A stretch of DNA of 64,000 nt. It comes from Antedon bifida. Its lineage: Eukaryota > Echinodermata > Crinoidea > Comatulida > Antedonidae. Positions 37,478 to 48,500 of the stretch are shown piece by piece. The position numbers and the translations under genes were made by a program. Position 1 is the first letter of the stretch; each line of letters opens with the position of its first letter. The stretch lies in contig OY727093.1 in assembly GCA_963402885.1 (NCBI GenBank), forward strand, positions 1,240,001 to 1,304,000. The letters are read 5' to 3'. The notes below the pieces were generated by a model. It had not been told where the DNA came from. It did not search any database and saw only the letters and a program-made list of their open reading frames with translations.

Positions 37478-38188
37478 ATGGGAGATTACAAAGTAACAAA
37501 GATTCTTGATGACAAGGGTGATATGCGGGATTGTGTCGAATTGATTCGTAAAAAAGCTGACGAAGTACCAGAAAAAATGAGATCTAAAACAAATATCATT
37601 GGTCTCCGCCTCCAAGGAAATGACATCACTGATCTACCTGATTGGTTGGAAAAGTTCACAAAAGTTCAAGAACTCAATTTATCAGAAAATAAATTTGAAA
37701 AGTTCCCAGCTGTTATTGGTGATATGGAAGCGATAAAAGTCTTAAAGATGTCGCATAACAAACTCACATCACTTCCAAAGGATATTACTTGCCTTCATAG
37801 ATTAGAAGAGCTTTATCTCGATTATAACGACTTCGAAGAAATCCCAGAAGTCATTTTTGAAACCAATATAAAGGAGTTGTACATCCGTAATAATAAAATC
37901 CGTTGTATTCCTGCTGGAATAGCAAAAATGAAATGCCTTGAAGTGTTAGTTGTGGATAATAATCAACTGGAAGAGTTTCCAGAAGCATTAGCTGAGATGC
38001 CAAACCTACGCGAAGTGTTTATCAAGAAGAATCAGATCGAGAGGTTACCGAGGGGGTTACTCGCGAAAATGTGTAAGCTAGAGGTCCTTGAGTTGGATGA
38101 AAACCCGCTGGATTCACCCCCTCACGAGGTGGTGATGAATGGAATCAAAGCGATGGTTAAATACGAACAAGAGCATGAGAACGATTAA
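37478..38188 (+). CDS. Leucine-rich-repeat protein, 236 aa
   Basis: The start is the ATG at 37478 (context AAGATGG, beginning MGDYKVTK). It lies 11 nt after the splice acceptor TTACAG; in-frame sequence before it is intron. One uninterrupted coding exon. After a charged N-terminal helix of about 40 residues come roughly eight leucine-rich repeats of 22-24 residues of the LxxLxLxxNxLxxLPxxL type, for example LRLQGNDITDLPDWL and LKMSHNKLTSLPKDI. A short cap follows (NPLDSPPHEV). There is no signal peptide or membrane segment, so a cytosolic scaffold role is likely. The repeat class is that of SHOC2, LRRC-type and plant PIRL proteins, but I cannot assign an orthologue, and no catalytic domain is attached. 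The acidic, lysine-rich C-terminus ends EQEHEND. A poly(A) signal AATAAA lies at 38385-38390. Confidence 0.9.
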   Translation: MGDYKVTKILDDKGDMRDCVELIRKKADEVPEKMRSKTNIIGLRLQGNDITDLPDWLEKFTKVQELNLSENKFEKFPAVIGDMEAIKVLKMSHNKLTSLPKDITCLHRLEELYLDYNDFEEIPEVIFETNIKELYIRNNKIRCIPAGIAKMKCLEVLVVDNNQLEEFPEALAEMPNLREVFIKKNQIERLPRGLLAKMCKLEVLELDENPLDSPPHEVVMNGIKAMVKYEQEHEND

Positions 38189-40648
38189 ACACATTTCAAA
38201 TGTCAATAGGTTTTTATCAAAATTATAGAATGCGTTAAGAAATTTGTGGTAAATAATTATATATTGGTAAAGCTGGTTGGAATGTGTATGGCTTTAAAGT
38301 ATGTGAATGCAGTCATGCAAAATCAACAATGTTTAATATACTGTTGCACTATTTGAATGCTCTGACTGTATTAAGCATTACCGTAATAAATTTGCATGTC
38401 AAATTATGATCATAAAATTATACAAATATTATTATCCAATTTGATATGTTTTTCTTCATAATCTTACTGTACCTTGATTAAGTTTTTATGATCAAAAGAT
38501 GTATTTTTTGTGCATATACCTTAATGTGTGATAAAAAGATTATTGGAACAATAGCAAAAGCAATTCTGAGCTTTGTTACAGGTACATATAGTACATGCTA
38601 AAAAATATCCTTAATGTTTAGATAGCAGGCTTATAGATAGATAGATAAACACCTTGCATAATTGTGGCCTTAATCTACTTTTCCAAAAAATAATATTGTT
38701 TATCTTAAAACTAGAATGCCTTTTTAAGGTTATAAAATTGATAAATTAATACAAAATCATAAATAATATGTATTTTTCTTAGTTTTCAACTTTTATGAAC
38801 ATTTACATAGTTCTATCAGATTTTATTATTAAATTAAACTTAAAAATCATAGTTTCAGTTTAAAAAAATGCAAACAGACCAAATATTTAATCTTTTCATT
38901 GCCTTTGTAGGTGTGTCGTAACAGGTATTGTTTAGCATCTAAAGGATATGGTTGACTGACTCTGATGTATAGCGAGTGAGTAGGCATGCATTCACCATTC
39001 AGAGTGGTTTTACTTGCAGATCTATTTTTCTAATTCTTGTTAATATAAAATAATCAATGTTAAGAATTTGGGTATTCCCCACCAACCATTGTAATTTATG
39101 TAATGTAATACAGTTTTAATATTATATTTACACATCATTTAAGTATAAACATACAGTCTGTATATCTCTAGGATAGAGTCTGACTTTTGTATGTTACGCT
39201 TATTACATGTTTTATTTAATGCTCATAGAGGCTTCAATGTTTTATGTAACTGAATTGGCTTGTTGACAGATTGGACATTAAAATTGTTTGTTTTACAAAT
39301 TTTATGTTTTTTAAATTAATCAAATGTATGTTTTTGTTTACAGTAACTACTGTATATTATCTGTTTTAATTATTAGTACTATAAAGAAACGTTTATGTAT
39401 ATTTTGCTGAATTTATATTTAAGTTAATTGTTAAGTTTTAGTTGTATCTTCATTACCTATATTATACTTTTAGTCAACTCCCCCAATACTGGTGGGCTAG
39501 CCCGAAAATCTGATTTTAAATTGTATATCTCTAAATACAGTAATCTGTACTGTAGTAGTATACACACATTTGTTGTTGGACGAAATGTAGAGATGAACAG
39601 ATTTGACCAGTAGTAATAATTGGGTTTCGTGTAAAGTATAAAGTTTACATTTTAAAAATGTAGTAATTTTACTAATAATTAGAAAAATGTTGTTTACTGT
39701 TACTTCCTATTATTTAAAGAGTCTATGCTACAGTAGTAAAAGGAATAAGGTAAGTCTTTAGGAAAATAAGCAAAAAGCCTTTACATACCCTATTTTAAAT
39801 TTATATAAATGTACAACAGATGTACAGAAGTACAATCAAGTTAATAGTAAAAAGACGTAAAGTTATAACATGCTGAATAAATCGAAATCGTATTAACATT
39901 AATTATTATCGGAACTAATAAACTCGGTATTATGATTGCTTGAATGTTTTCTCATTGAAAACCAGACAAAGAGAGAGAAACTTTACAAACAACAAGAGTG
40001 TGTAAAACTCTGCGCCATTGCGCGCACGCTCAAGTATATGAAGTCCTTACAAGTCTGTAATTTCCTAATAATGGGACCAAAGAAACTTCATTCTCTTTGG
40101 TCTAACCTTTTAAGCAACTGTACTTACTATAAAAACCTTGAATTTGTGGACATTTTTTATTCTGTATGATGACAAATCATAAAACAAAGACAAAATATTT
40201 AATCCTGACACCTTGGCATCTACTGTGTTTCATTTCATGGAGTGTACATACTATATAATCCTATAATTATGTATAATTTTTTTATGCTGTTTGGAGCTAA
40301 TTTACTCGAAAAACCTTTGGGAGAACTGCAAGTCCATAATAAAATATTATAATTAAGATTCAAATACAGTATGTTTTAATTAGTTTGAATGTTAATTAAG
40401 TACTTCAGGCTGTACCGATACAAACATAAAATGGCACAGCCTGTGTTTATGTAGTATGTTATCTATGTATTGTAATGCATTAAAGAAAATATAATATAAA
40501 CTGCCATATTAATTAAAAAAAAAAAATAGAATTTTTATCAAAATAAGATAATTTATAATTATGCTTGTTAATTATGTTTTGTTATTTTGGAAATACGGTA
40601 CATTTAAGTCTGTTAAAATTACTTTATTCGTTTTGTTGCATATTATTA

Positions 40649-40860
40649 GGGACCATGTCAAATTATTCTACTGCAGTTTTACAGTAACTGCATATTGTTG
40701 ACTATCTAACCTGTTTGTGCAATTGTTTATTTACTTTTTTGAGTAGAACCCTGTTTATTGGAGTGACATCCTCATAATCTTCTACATTCATATCAACTAA
40801 AATCATGTTAATGCAGTAACACATGTAGTTACTGCAGTAGAGTGAATTTGACATAGTCCC
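40649..40860. mobile_element. Harbinger-like MITE, TTA target sites
   Basis: A 212-bp element with inverted ends GGGACCATGTCAAATTATTC and GAATTTGACATAGTCCC. It is flanked by TTA on both sides (40646-40648, 40861-40863), the 3-bp target duplication of PIF/Harbinger elements. CTGCAGT/ACTGCAG words extend the inverted repeat inward. A second copy is at 52799-52995. Confidence 0.75.
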
Positions 40861-40940
40861 TTATTTTGTATCGTGATTTTCAACATAGTCCCTTAATTAT
40901 TTTGTATGTGATTTTCAACATAGTCCCTTAATTATTTTGT
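40848..40940. repeat. Tandem repeats of a MITE end
   Basis: The word ACATAGTCCCTTA occurs three times (about 40851, 40879 and 40918) with TTATTTTGTAT and GTGATTTTCA between. The right end of the Harbinger-like MITE has been duplicated in tandem with its flank. Confidence 0.7.
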
Positions 40941-41687
40941 ATCGTAATCTAAAACATAGAATATGAACTTGTGTGCACTCATGCATGCATTCTGTTTATA
41001 CAATAATCAATGTAATTAACATTATTATTTTATAGTGACATTTTAAATGTTTCTTGGTTAATATACACTGTTTAAAGAATGTGTAAATTAGCTATGGCTT
41101 GTTAGGCTTATTGAGTGATTTTAAACCTGGTTGTAAATAAGTACAGTCAAATTATTGGTTCAATAATAAACAAAATAATTATGGGAAAATTCTTTGTTGT
41201 TTTTTCTTTTAACTAATGTAAAAACAGAGTTAAGTAGACATAGATTTACTTTGAGAGCACATAAAGACATTACACATAGTCCTACTTTAACTAAAATTAT
41301 ACAATACTTATTGGAAAAGACCGTATTTAACTAGTCTAGATTCTGGACAGTGATTCACTCAATATTGGTGAAATATTTTGGCACACATGGTGTTTCATAT
41401 GTTTAACACGTTTTAAAGACAAAAATCTAAATGCCGAATGGTGAAGCTTGGGGCAAGTGTAATACTTAACCTACTTAAACAAAAGTGTATGATCTCACTG
41501 CTTTAGCATACGTAACCAAAATGCAACAAAAAACGTGACATTTACTGGTATGATTTCCTTGCTTTTAGCCTTCTGAATAAATACTAATAATCATAATAAA
41601 TATTAGCATAACCTCAACGATAGATCTTAATTTATGAATATTAAACTGACATATATATTTTCATTTTGTGTGTATATTATATTATTA

Positions 41688-41837
41688 CAGTCAACTCTGC
41701 CAATTCCGGACTTTTTGTGAGGTCCAAAAAGGTCCCAAATTCATTTTTACTATAAAAAAACATGTTCCGAATACCAGATTTTACGGACAAACAGACATAT
41801 CAGCAAAGCCCAAAGGTGTCTGGTATTGGGAGGACTG
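41688..41837. mobile_element. pogo/Tigger-like MITE with TA target sites
   Basis: A 150-bp element beginning CAGTCAACTCTGCCAATTCC and ending ATTGGGAGGACTG, flanked by TA on both sides (41686-41687, 41838-41839). CAGT...ACTG ends with a TA duplication fit the pogo/Tigger branch of Tc1/mariner. The overlapping open frame is repeat-derived. Confidence 0.65.
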
Positions 41838-42119
41838 TATTAACAATAATGTATACATTTTGATGGATTAATGTATAGCAGCAGGAAACATATGGTGCCA
41901 GCTTTTTAAGAATAATGTAATTTTATGACTTGCCCTTTGTATATATGCTGAACTTTGCTTGTAATAAAACAATCATAGAGTAATCATGTAAATACATATA
42001 CAAATGATGCGATAGGACATAGAGATAACGGCCTGTATTCATGGAAAGGAACTTTAGTCCCCTTATCATCCAATCAGCAATATGTAAACAATGTCAATTT
42101 GAAAAAATGAATTATAATA

Positions 42120-42190
42120 CAGTAATAGTTTATTCTTATATAGCGCATATAAGCAAGCTCTCAATGCGCTGCACATTATTACCTCTGTCA
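42120..42190 (+). repeat. TATAGCGC-type repeat fragment
   Basis: GTTTATTCTTATATAGCGCA followed by CTCTCAATGCGCTGCACATT, a short relative of the repeats at 19893 and 58170. Confidence 0.4.
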
Positions 42191-43719
42191 TTTTTTGGAT
42201 CAAACATATATGGAAACATACTCCCATAATAATGCAGCTAGTAATCAGTGCAAATAATTAATTATTCAATGTGTCGAAAGATTATCTAAAACTAGACTAC
42301 ACAGTAGGGCACAATGATAATTCTGATATTTTATATTGTAATTCATCATTGACACAATGATAAAAATGCATCCCCAAGTAAAGTACAGGGACATTTATGA
42401 AAAATGGTAAAATTCACAATTTAAAAAGTTTGTTGACAAAAAAATGGTGAAAATTTGTTACTCGAAAAAGAAGTACTGTTTGTTGTAGGAAATCTCTGTT
42501 ACACTTTCCTAATTTCTTTTTTTTTACACAGTTTTTCTTGCACATAATCATTGCATGCAGCTAATATGCTGTCCTATCACAAAGCAATTAGTCCATGTTC
42601 CAACACTGTTATTTCTAATCTCTTTTTCAAACCTTTTATGAGAACAAGTTGAGCTGATTTGGGCTGGTGACAGATCCAGCAATTAGTGATGCTAGCTTTA
42701 ACAATAATCTGGTGTTAATAAACCTCATAATCTGGATTAACTCTACACTATTATATCATGGAGTTCGTACTCAATGATTTCATTTTCTGTTGTTTAAAAT
42801 ACCATATTCTTTTCATTCATTAATTCATTGTATCACATCTACTGTATGAAATCAGTACAATTTGAGTTATTGATTGAGACTTAAAAATTTTTTTTTTAGA
42901 TTTGGGAGGTGAAAATAAATGTAACATTTTGGTCAGGTGACCGCATCATTTGCCTCATGGCCCAGGTACAAAAAAAAGTAAATCATTGACACAGTTTTTG
43001 CATGAAAAAAAGAAATTTATTTTTAAAGTATACAAGCGTATCATATAATCTTACTAATAAGCATACAAGTGGTTTTATGTAAATTAATTGATTGTAGCTC
43101 AATAAAATCTATATTCTTATTATTTAATTATACTTGTGATATAAAACTACATACAAATGTACTTAACATTCAAAAGACATTGATGCTTAATCTAAGAAAC
43201 AATCGAAAGGATGTAATCACGAAGTATCATGTTTATACTTTCCAATTTGAAGAAATACTTGATTCATTCTATTAAATGCAATTATTTATAATGATTATAT
43301 GAAAATGATACCAAAGCTTGGTTCCCTCAAGAATGCAACGCAAGAATGTAAACGCACTACAAGTAATTGGACCAATCAAAGTGAGGATCATCCAAACTGT
43401 CGCTTGTGATTGGTCAATTCACTTGCGCCTACGTTGGTTCGTTCCGTCTAAGTAGGAACCAATCCCAAAGGAACCAGCTCATGGAGAAGATGAAAAAAGA
43501 ACCCATTTCCAAATTCCTAAAAACTGGTGATGAGATGAAAATCAAATATTTGTACACAATTTAATAATTGTTATGGGCTAGCTATTTTGTATTACCTCAT
43601 CTACATATCCCTCACTTATTTATGTTACAATGGAAGAATTTTATTTTCAAAATGTTTTATGTATTTTTAAGTAACTACATAAGATTTATTAGTGTTACAC
43701 ATGCATTTTCAGAGGTAGT

Positions 43720-44120
43720 CTCTTAATATTAATCCACAGAATATCACTAATCTTTTATAATTAATCCAGAGAATATCATTAATCTATTACAATTAATCCA
43801 GAGAATATTACTAATCTCTTTATATTAATCTACAGAATATCAACAATCTTTTATAATTAATCTAGAGAATATTGTTAATCTCTTCATATTAATCCAGAGA
43901 ATATCACTAATCTAGTAATACACAGAATATCGCTAATCTATTAATCCAGAAAATGTCACTTATCTTGTAGTATTAAAGACATGATTTAATGACGGAGGAT
44001 GTTTTAAATCTAGAGAATATTGTTAATCTCTTCATATTAATCTAGAGAATATCACTAATCTAGTAATCTAGAGAATATCGCTAATCTATTAGTCCAGAAA
44101 ACGTCACTAATCTTGTAGTA
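43720..44120. repeat. Minisatellite of about 30-bp AT-rich units
   Basis: A dozen or so imperfect units built on ATTAATCCAGAGAATATCAC and TAATCTTTTA, with a larger duplication inside: the block with GATGTTTTAAA and GTAGTATTA/GTAGTATCA words recurs near 43965-44000 and 44115-44150. Length varies between units. Confidence 0.85.
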
Positions 44121-44149
44121 TCATGATATAATCATGGAGGATGTTTTAA

Positions 44150-45258
44150 AAGACAATTGGGCTTGTTAACAGTGCATGATACTATACATTATTAAGCTCA
44201 TGTTAACAATTGCAACTTTTAATAACTATACACATACATACTTTGATATGAACAAGGTGGGTATATATTTGATATCTACAATAATTAAAAAAAAGAATTT
44301 TAAAATGTTATAAATAATGAGTTATTTTTACACAATTTGTTCGTTATGTATTATTACCCTCGATGGAAGTCAAAAATCAAAATAAAAATATTCTTAAAAT
44401 TATAAAATTACTCTATAAAAATGTACTGTACAGTAGTTTTTAAATTGTTTTTAAATTGTTTTTTTTTTTCAGTTTGTACTTTACTCATATCATTTCTACA
44501 CACCATTGATTTTCTTACTTTTAATTGTTACATTTTGATACTCAATGGTTGTCATTTGAGAGAGAATATATTTAAAAAAAGAGAATGGTCCTCCCTAAAT
44601 AGACTAATGGGCCTCATCTGAATAAAGCTACTTTAACCATGAGAGAAAGAACAGTTTCTCCAGACCAGACTAAAGGGTCTCATATTAGCACCCACCCACT
44701 CTGTTGGTTTTATATTTACAGACAAAATCATCTCAATTAATGTTCTTGAAGAAACACATTTATCAACTATGTGATGTTAAAGGTAAAGTCCATGTTATAA
44801 TAACATCATCAAAATCAAATTAAACACTTTACTGGCCTGGCACATAGAACTGATCATTTCAAATACATGCATAAAATACATTACATGTATATCAGACAGT
44901 ATACATGTACTACACATATTGTTTGTAAAAACACATGCATTGATGTTCAATAGTGTAAAGTAATTCAAATATCAAATTCACATCAATAACATAAGCACTT
45001 ACTATATGTAGCATTGGAAGGGTTGCCATTACATGGGTAGCAATTAGCAAAGTCTCTTTTCTATACAACATGCATAACACATGTACATAGCTTTTCTATA
45101 TGACATGTGTGACACATGCATTTTCTATGAAACCTATGTATGCCAGGGTAAGCATGAAAGAGCAAACAAAAATAATATGTCATAAAACTTCAATATCACA
45201 GCCATAATACTTTCAATAACTGGTATCATGACATAACCTTTCACACACTTTCCCATTT
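44150..45258. other. Region between convergent genes, downstream of the receptor
   Basis: No exon recognised. It probably includes the 3' UTR of the receptor gene, read on the minus strand from 45468 leftward. The closest minus-strand AATAAA (45355-45360) lies inside the MITE at 45259-45392. Confidence 0.35.
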
Positions 45259-45392
45259 AAGCTCTATCTACACTATCAAACTTTATGTGACAAATAAATG
45301 TGATGTACCCATATGGACATGTCATATCACTACCATATTTGGACACATCACACTTTTATTGTAAAACTAGTTAGATAGTGTAGACAGAGCTT
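45259..45392. mobile_element. Palindromic MITE, copy 3 of 3 (complete)
   Basis: The ends GCTCTATCTACACTATCAAA and TTAGATAGTGTAGACAGAGC form near-perfect inverted repeats. TTTAA lies on both sides (45256-45260, 45391-45395), compatible with a TA target site within it. It lies 77 bp from the stop codon of the receptor gene and therefore probably in its 3' UTR, where it offers a minus-strand AATAAA. Confidence 0.8.
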
Positions 45393-45468
45393 TAATCTTT
45401 AATGTAGAAACATTCTTATATGGCTCAGTGTGTTTTATATAGATTGTTCAATATTGGCTTTGATAGCC

Positions 45469-45594
45469 TTAAACTTTTACATCTTCTCCAGCAGCGAGGG
45501 AATCCAATGTCTTCTTAATTCGCAGTGTGGTTAGCCTAGCAGCCCCGTTATGATACCAACATTCTTTCATCAGTTTTGCCATGATACGCATAGC
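45469..45594 (-). CDS. TGFBR1: Receptor coding exon 8: kinase end and stop
   Basis: Acceptor TTTTGCAG. 41 codons from [13 protein letters not shown] through [11 protein letters not shown] to GEDVKV and TAA (45471-45469). The short C-terminal tail after the kinase is normal for type I receptors. Confidence 0.93.
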   Translation of the reverse strand, partial: AMRIMAKLMKECWYHNGAARLTTLRIKKTLDSLAAGEDVKV

Positions 45595-48500
45595 CTGCAA
45601 AAATTTACAATTTTTTGTATTATTATATATAATATATAAAAACAAATATGGCATACTCAATAGCAATTGAGGGGAGGGTCACCCTATTAATGGGCTACCT
45701 TTTCTGCTCAACCTCTACACATAGGTCATCCTAATTAGATTTTGTTTTGTACATACCTCAATAGAACTCCACCAGTTGGGGATAGAAGGCCTGTATTGAT
45801 CAACACAAACAACTTTTCTCATTAAATCAATGTTGGGGTCTAACGGCACATACTCAAAGTAAGGCAAACAACTATCTTCAACGAAACCTTGAAAAAAAAA
45901 AAAAAACACAAACAAACATTATCATCATTCTCCTGTCTGGAGAATCTATGGTTCAAAAAGTTCTTAGTAAGACTAATTCAAGACTTAAATTTTTGTATAG
46001 ACATTCTGCATGTCTAAATTTCTTTTCTCGTAAAATTCTATGTTCGGCACTGATTACTTGTCACTTTGACTATGCATGTTGCTCCTGGTTTTCAGGTGTT
46101 TCTAAAAAACTTAAACAAAGACTCCAAACCAGTCAAAATAAAGTTGCTAGGTTTATATTAAATAAAAATAATCGTGCACATATTGGTAAAGACGAACTGA
46201 ACCAAATCGGTCAATTATGTGTAGAGGATAGAATTTGCCAACTCAAACTTCATCATGTTCATAAGATTTTTTATGGAAAATCAGTACCTTATTTGACTGA
46301 AAAGTTTCAAAGAGTTTCATCTAACCACCATTATATGACTAGAAGTAGTGTCAATGGTTTTTCAGTTCCTAAATCTGATAGTCAAATATCTAAAACGTTT
46401 TATTATACAGGCATAAAGGCATGGAATAACCTTCCTCATTCCATTCAACAAATAGAAAACAAATTTAATTTTAAGAAAAATGTTAAATCACATTTCTGTT
46501 CTACCAAATAACTTTATAAGTCCAATCATAGTCTTTAATTTAACTTGTTTTTTATATTATTGTTTTATTTACGTGTTTAATGCAATACTTTGTAATGTTT
46601 ATATTTTTATTTTAGATTGTAAAAGGATCCCAATGGAAATAAGCTGATAAGCTTTTTGGGCTATCCTGGAAAATCTTTTTTAAATGTATTATTTGTAATG
46701 TCTGTAATTTATGTAATCACTTTTTATGTATTTTTTATGATGATTTTCCAAATAAATTCAAATCAAATCAAATCATCATAATATTATATCTCTCAAAAAA
46801 CACTTATTAGGACTTGGCTATTCTTTCTGGATGTTTTAGCTTATTGTTTATTTTATTATTAGTATCTCCATTGAGATCCAGCCACCAATGCAATAATGAG
46901 CATCAGTGTTATGACGTCATATGTCCACTCGTACTCATGTCAAGAGAGCGAATGCCGAAATGACACGGAACAAGTGCTTAAATTTTCCAGTTGCCTAGCG
47001 CATGCGCATATCATAAAAATGACTTTATAGGGTAGCAGTCGTCCTGATTGTATTGGTAACAGCAACATGACAATGAAGTAAAAGGGGCAGGCCGGGTAAA
47101 TGGAAATAACATGTCATAATTTGAGATTGATATGGAATCTTTGATTTTGTAAAAAAAAGGAAAAATGTTTGATTGTTTACCTCCGATGGTACATCTCCTG
47201 GCAATCTCCCAGAAAACTAAGCCCAAAGCGTAGACATCCGCTCGCTTGAAACAATCAAAGTGATGAATATTAATGGACTCATCCAAGACCTCTGGCGACA
47301 TGTAACGTTTAGTTCCGACTCGGTGGTTTGGAGCAATATCTACTTCATCTGTTGCCGAGTTATGACGCACAGCCAAGCCAAGATCGGCAATGGCACACTG
47401 GCCGCTACGCATCACTAAGATGTTTGTGCTCTTTAAATCCCTATGTGCAATTGCTGGCTTGCCTATAGTTAAAGATAATTAGATGAAGGTTATTAAACAT
47501 CAAAATTAGAATACACTAGTATAGTAAAATCTATTGGTTAAATTCTAATTAAATTCATTCATTAATTTTTGTTATTTCATTTTTATTTTATTTCATCCAT
47601 GGACACAAACATACAATACAAAGAAAATCAAATAAAAAATAAATCATCATCTTAAACGCTAATCGTAATTAGACATTGCGCATCTCACTTGTGTTCGCCA
47701 CTGTGTATGTTTTTGAGCAAGCATGTGTATAGGGTCGCATGTGTATAGGGCCGCATGTGAAAAGTTCAGCTTCTTTTTTTATGTTGTTTTCAATTTGTGA
47801 ATATGTTTGTGAATATGTTTTTGAATATCAAAATGAAAAAGACACAACTGAAATGTTATGACCAATCAGTGCCCTGGTTGCTTTAGTGAGCTTGTTAATT
47901 GGTTTACTTCAAAGTTTATCATACCTTGCATTCCAATGATTTCCATATGCAAATGAGTTAGACCATTAGCAATTGACCAGGCCATTTTAATCATTCCGTT
48001 TACAGTGATTGTTGTACGATTTAAGTAATCGTACAGTGAGCCATACTCGTGATAGTCTGTGATCAGTAGAAGCTGTGTTGAAATTCCACTATCTGAAAGA
48101 CAAGACGCCAGAAATGTTAACATACAAAATTCTAAAATAATGAAAATACTGTGACGCAAAGATGTCTAATCTTCTATCTTTAAATGTTATACACACGTTA
48201 AATTATTAAAACTCATGTCAAGGGCAGACCTGGAGGTGCACTTGGGGTGCAAGCTCAGTGCTGGGTCCAAGATTTTTATTTAGTGGGGCCTAAAAATGGT
48301 AAAATGAAGTCCTGGACAGAACCTAATATCTTATCATTGGCATTACAAATTTGGAGATGACTTGCCTCACTTTTTTTCAAATATTGTTTTTTAATTAATA
48401 GTGAAATGTCCAAGTTACCATTACCAATTATGTTGTTTTATTTTAATATATTTATAAATTATGTATGTATTTATTGAATTCATTTTTAATGATACAGTAC

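Larger units (their letters stand above)
38189..41180 (+). other. 3' UTR of the LRR gene and downstream AT-rich sequence
   Basis: AATAAA at 38385-38390 is the nearest poly(A) signal; further ones near 39876 and 41160 could give longer transcripts. No second gene is evident. ATAG microsatellite at 38634-38647. The Harbinger-like MITE lies at 40649-40860. Confidence 0.4.
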
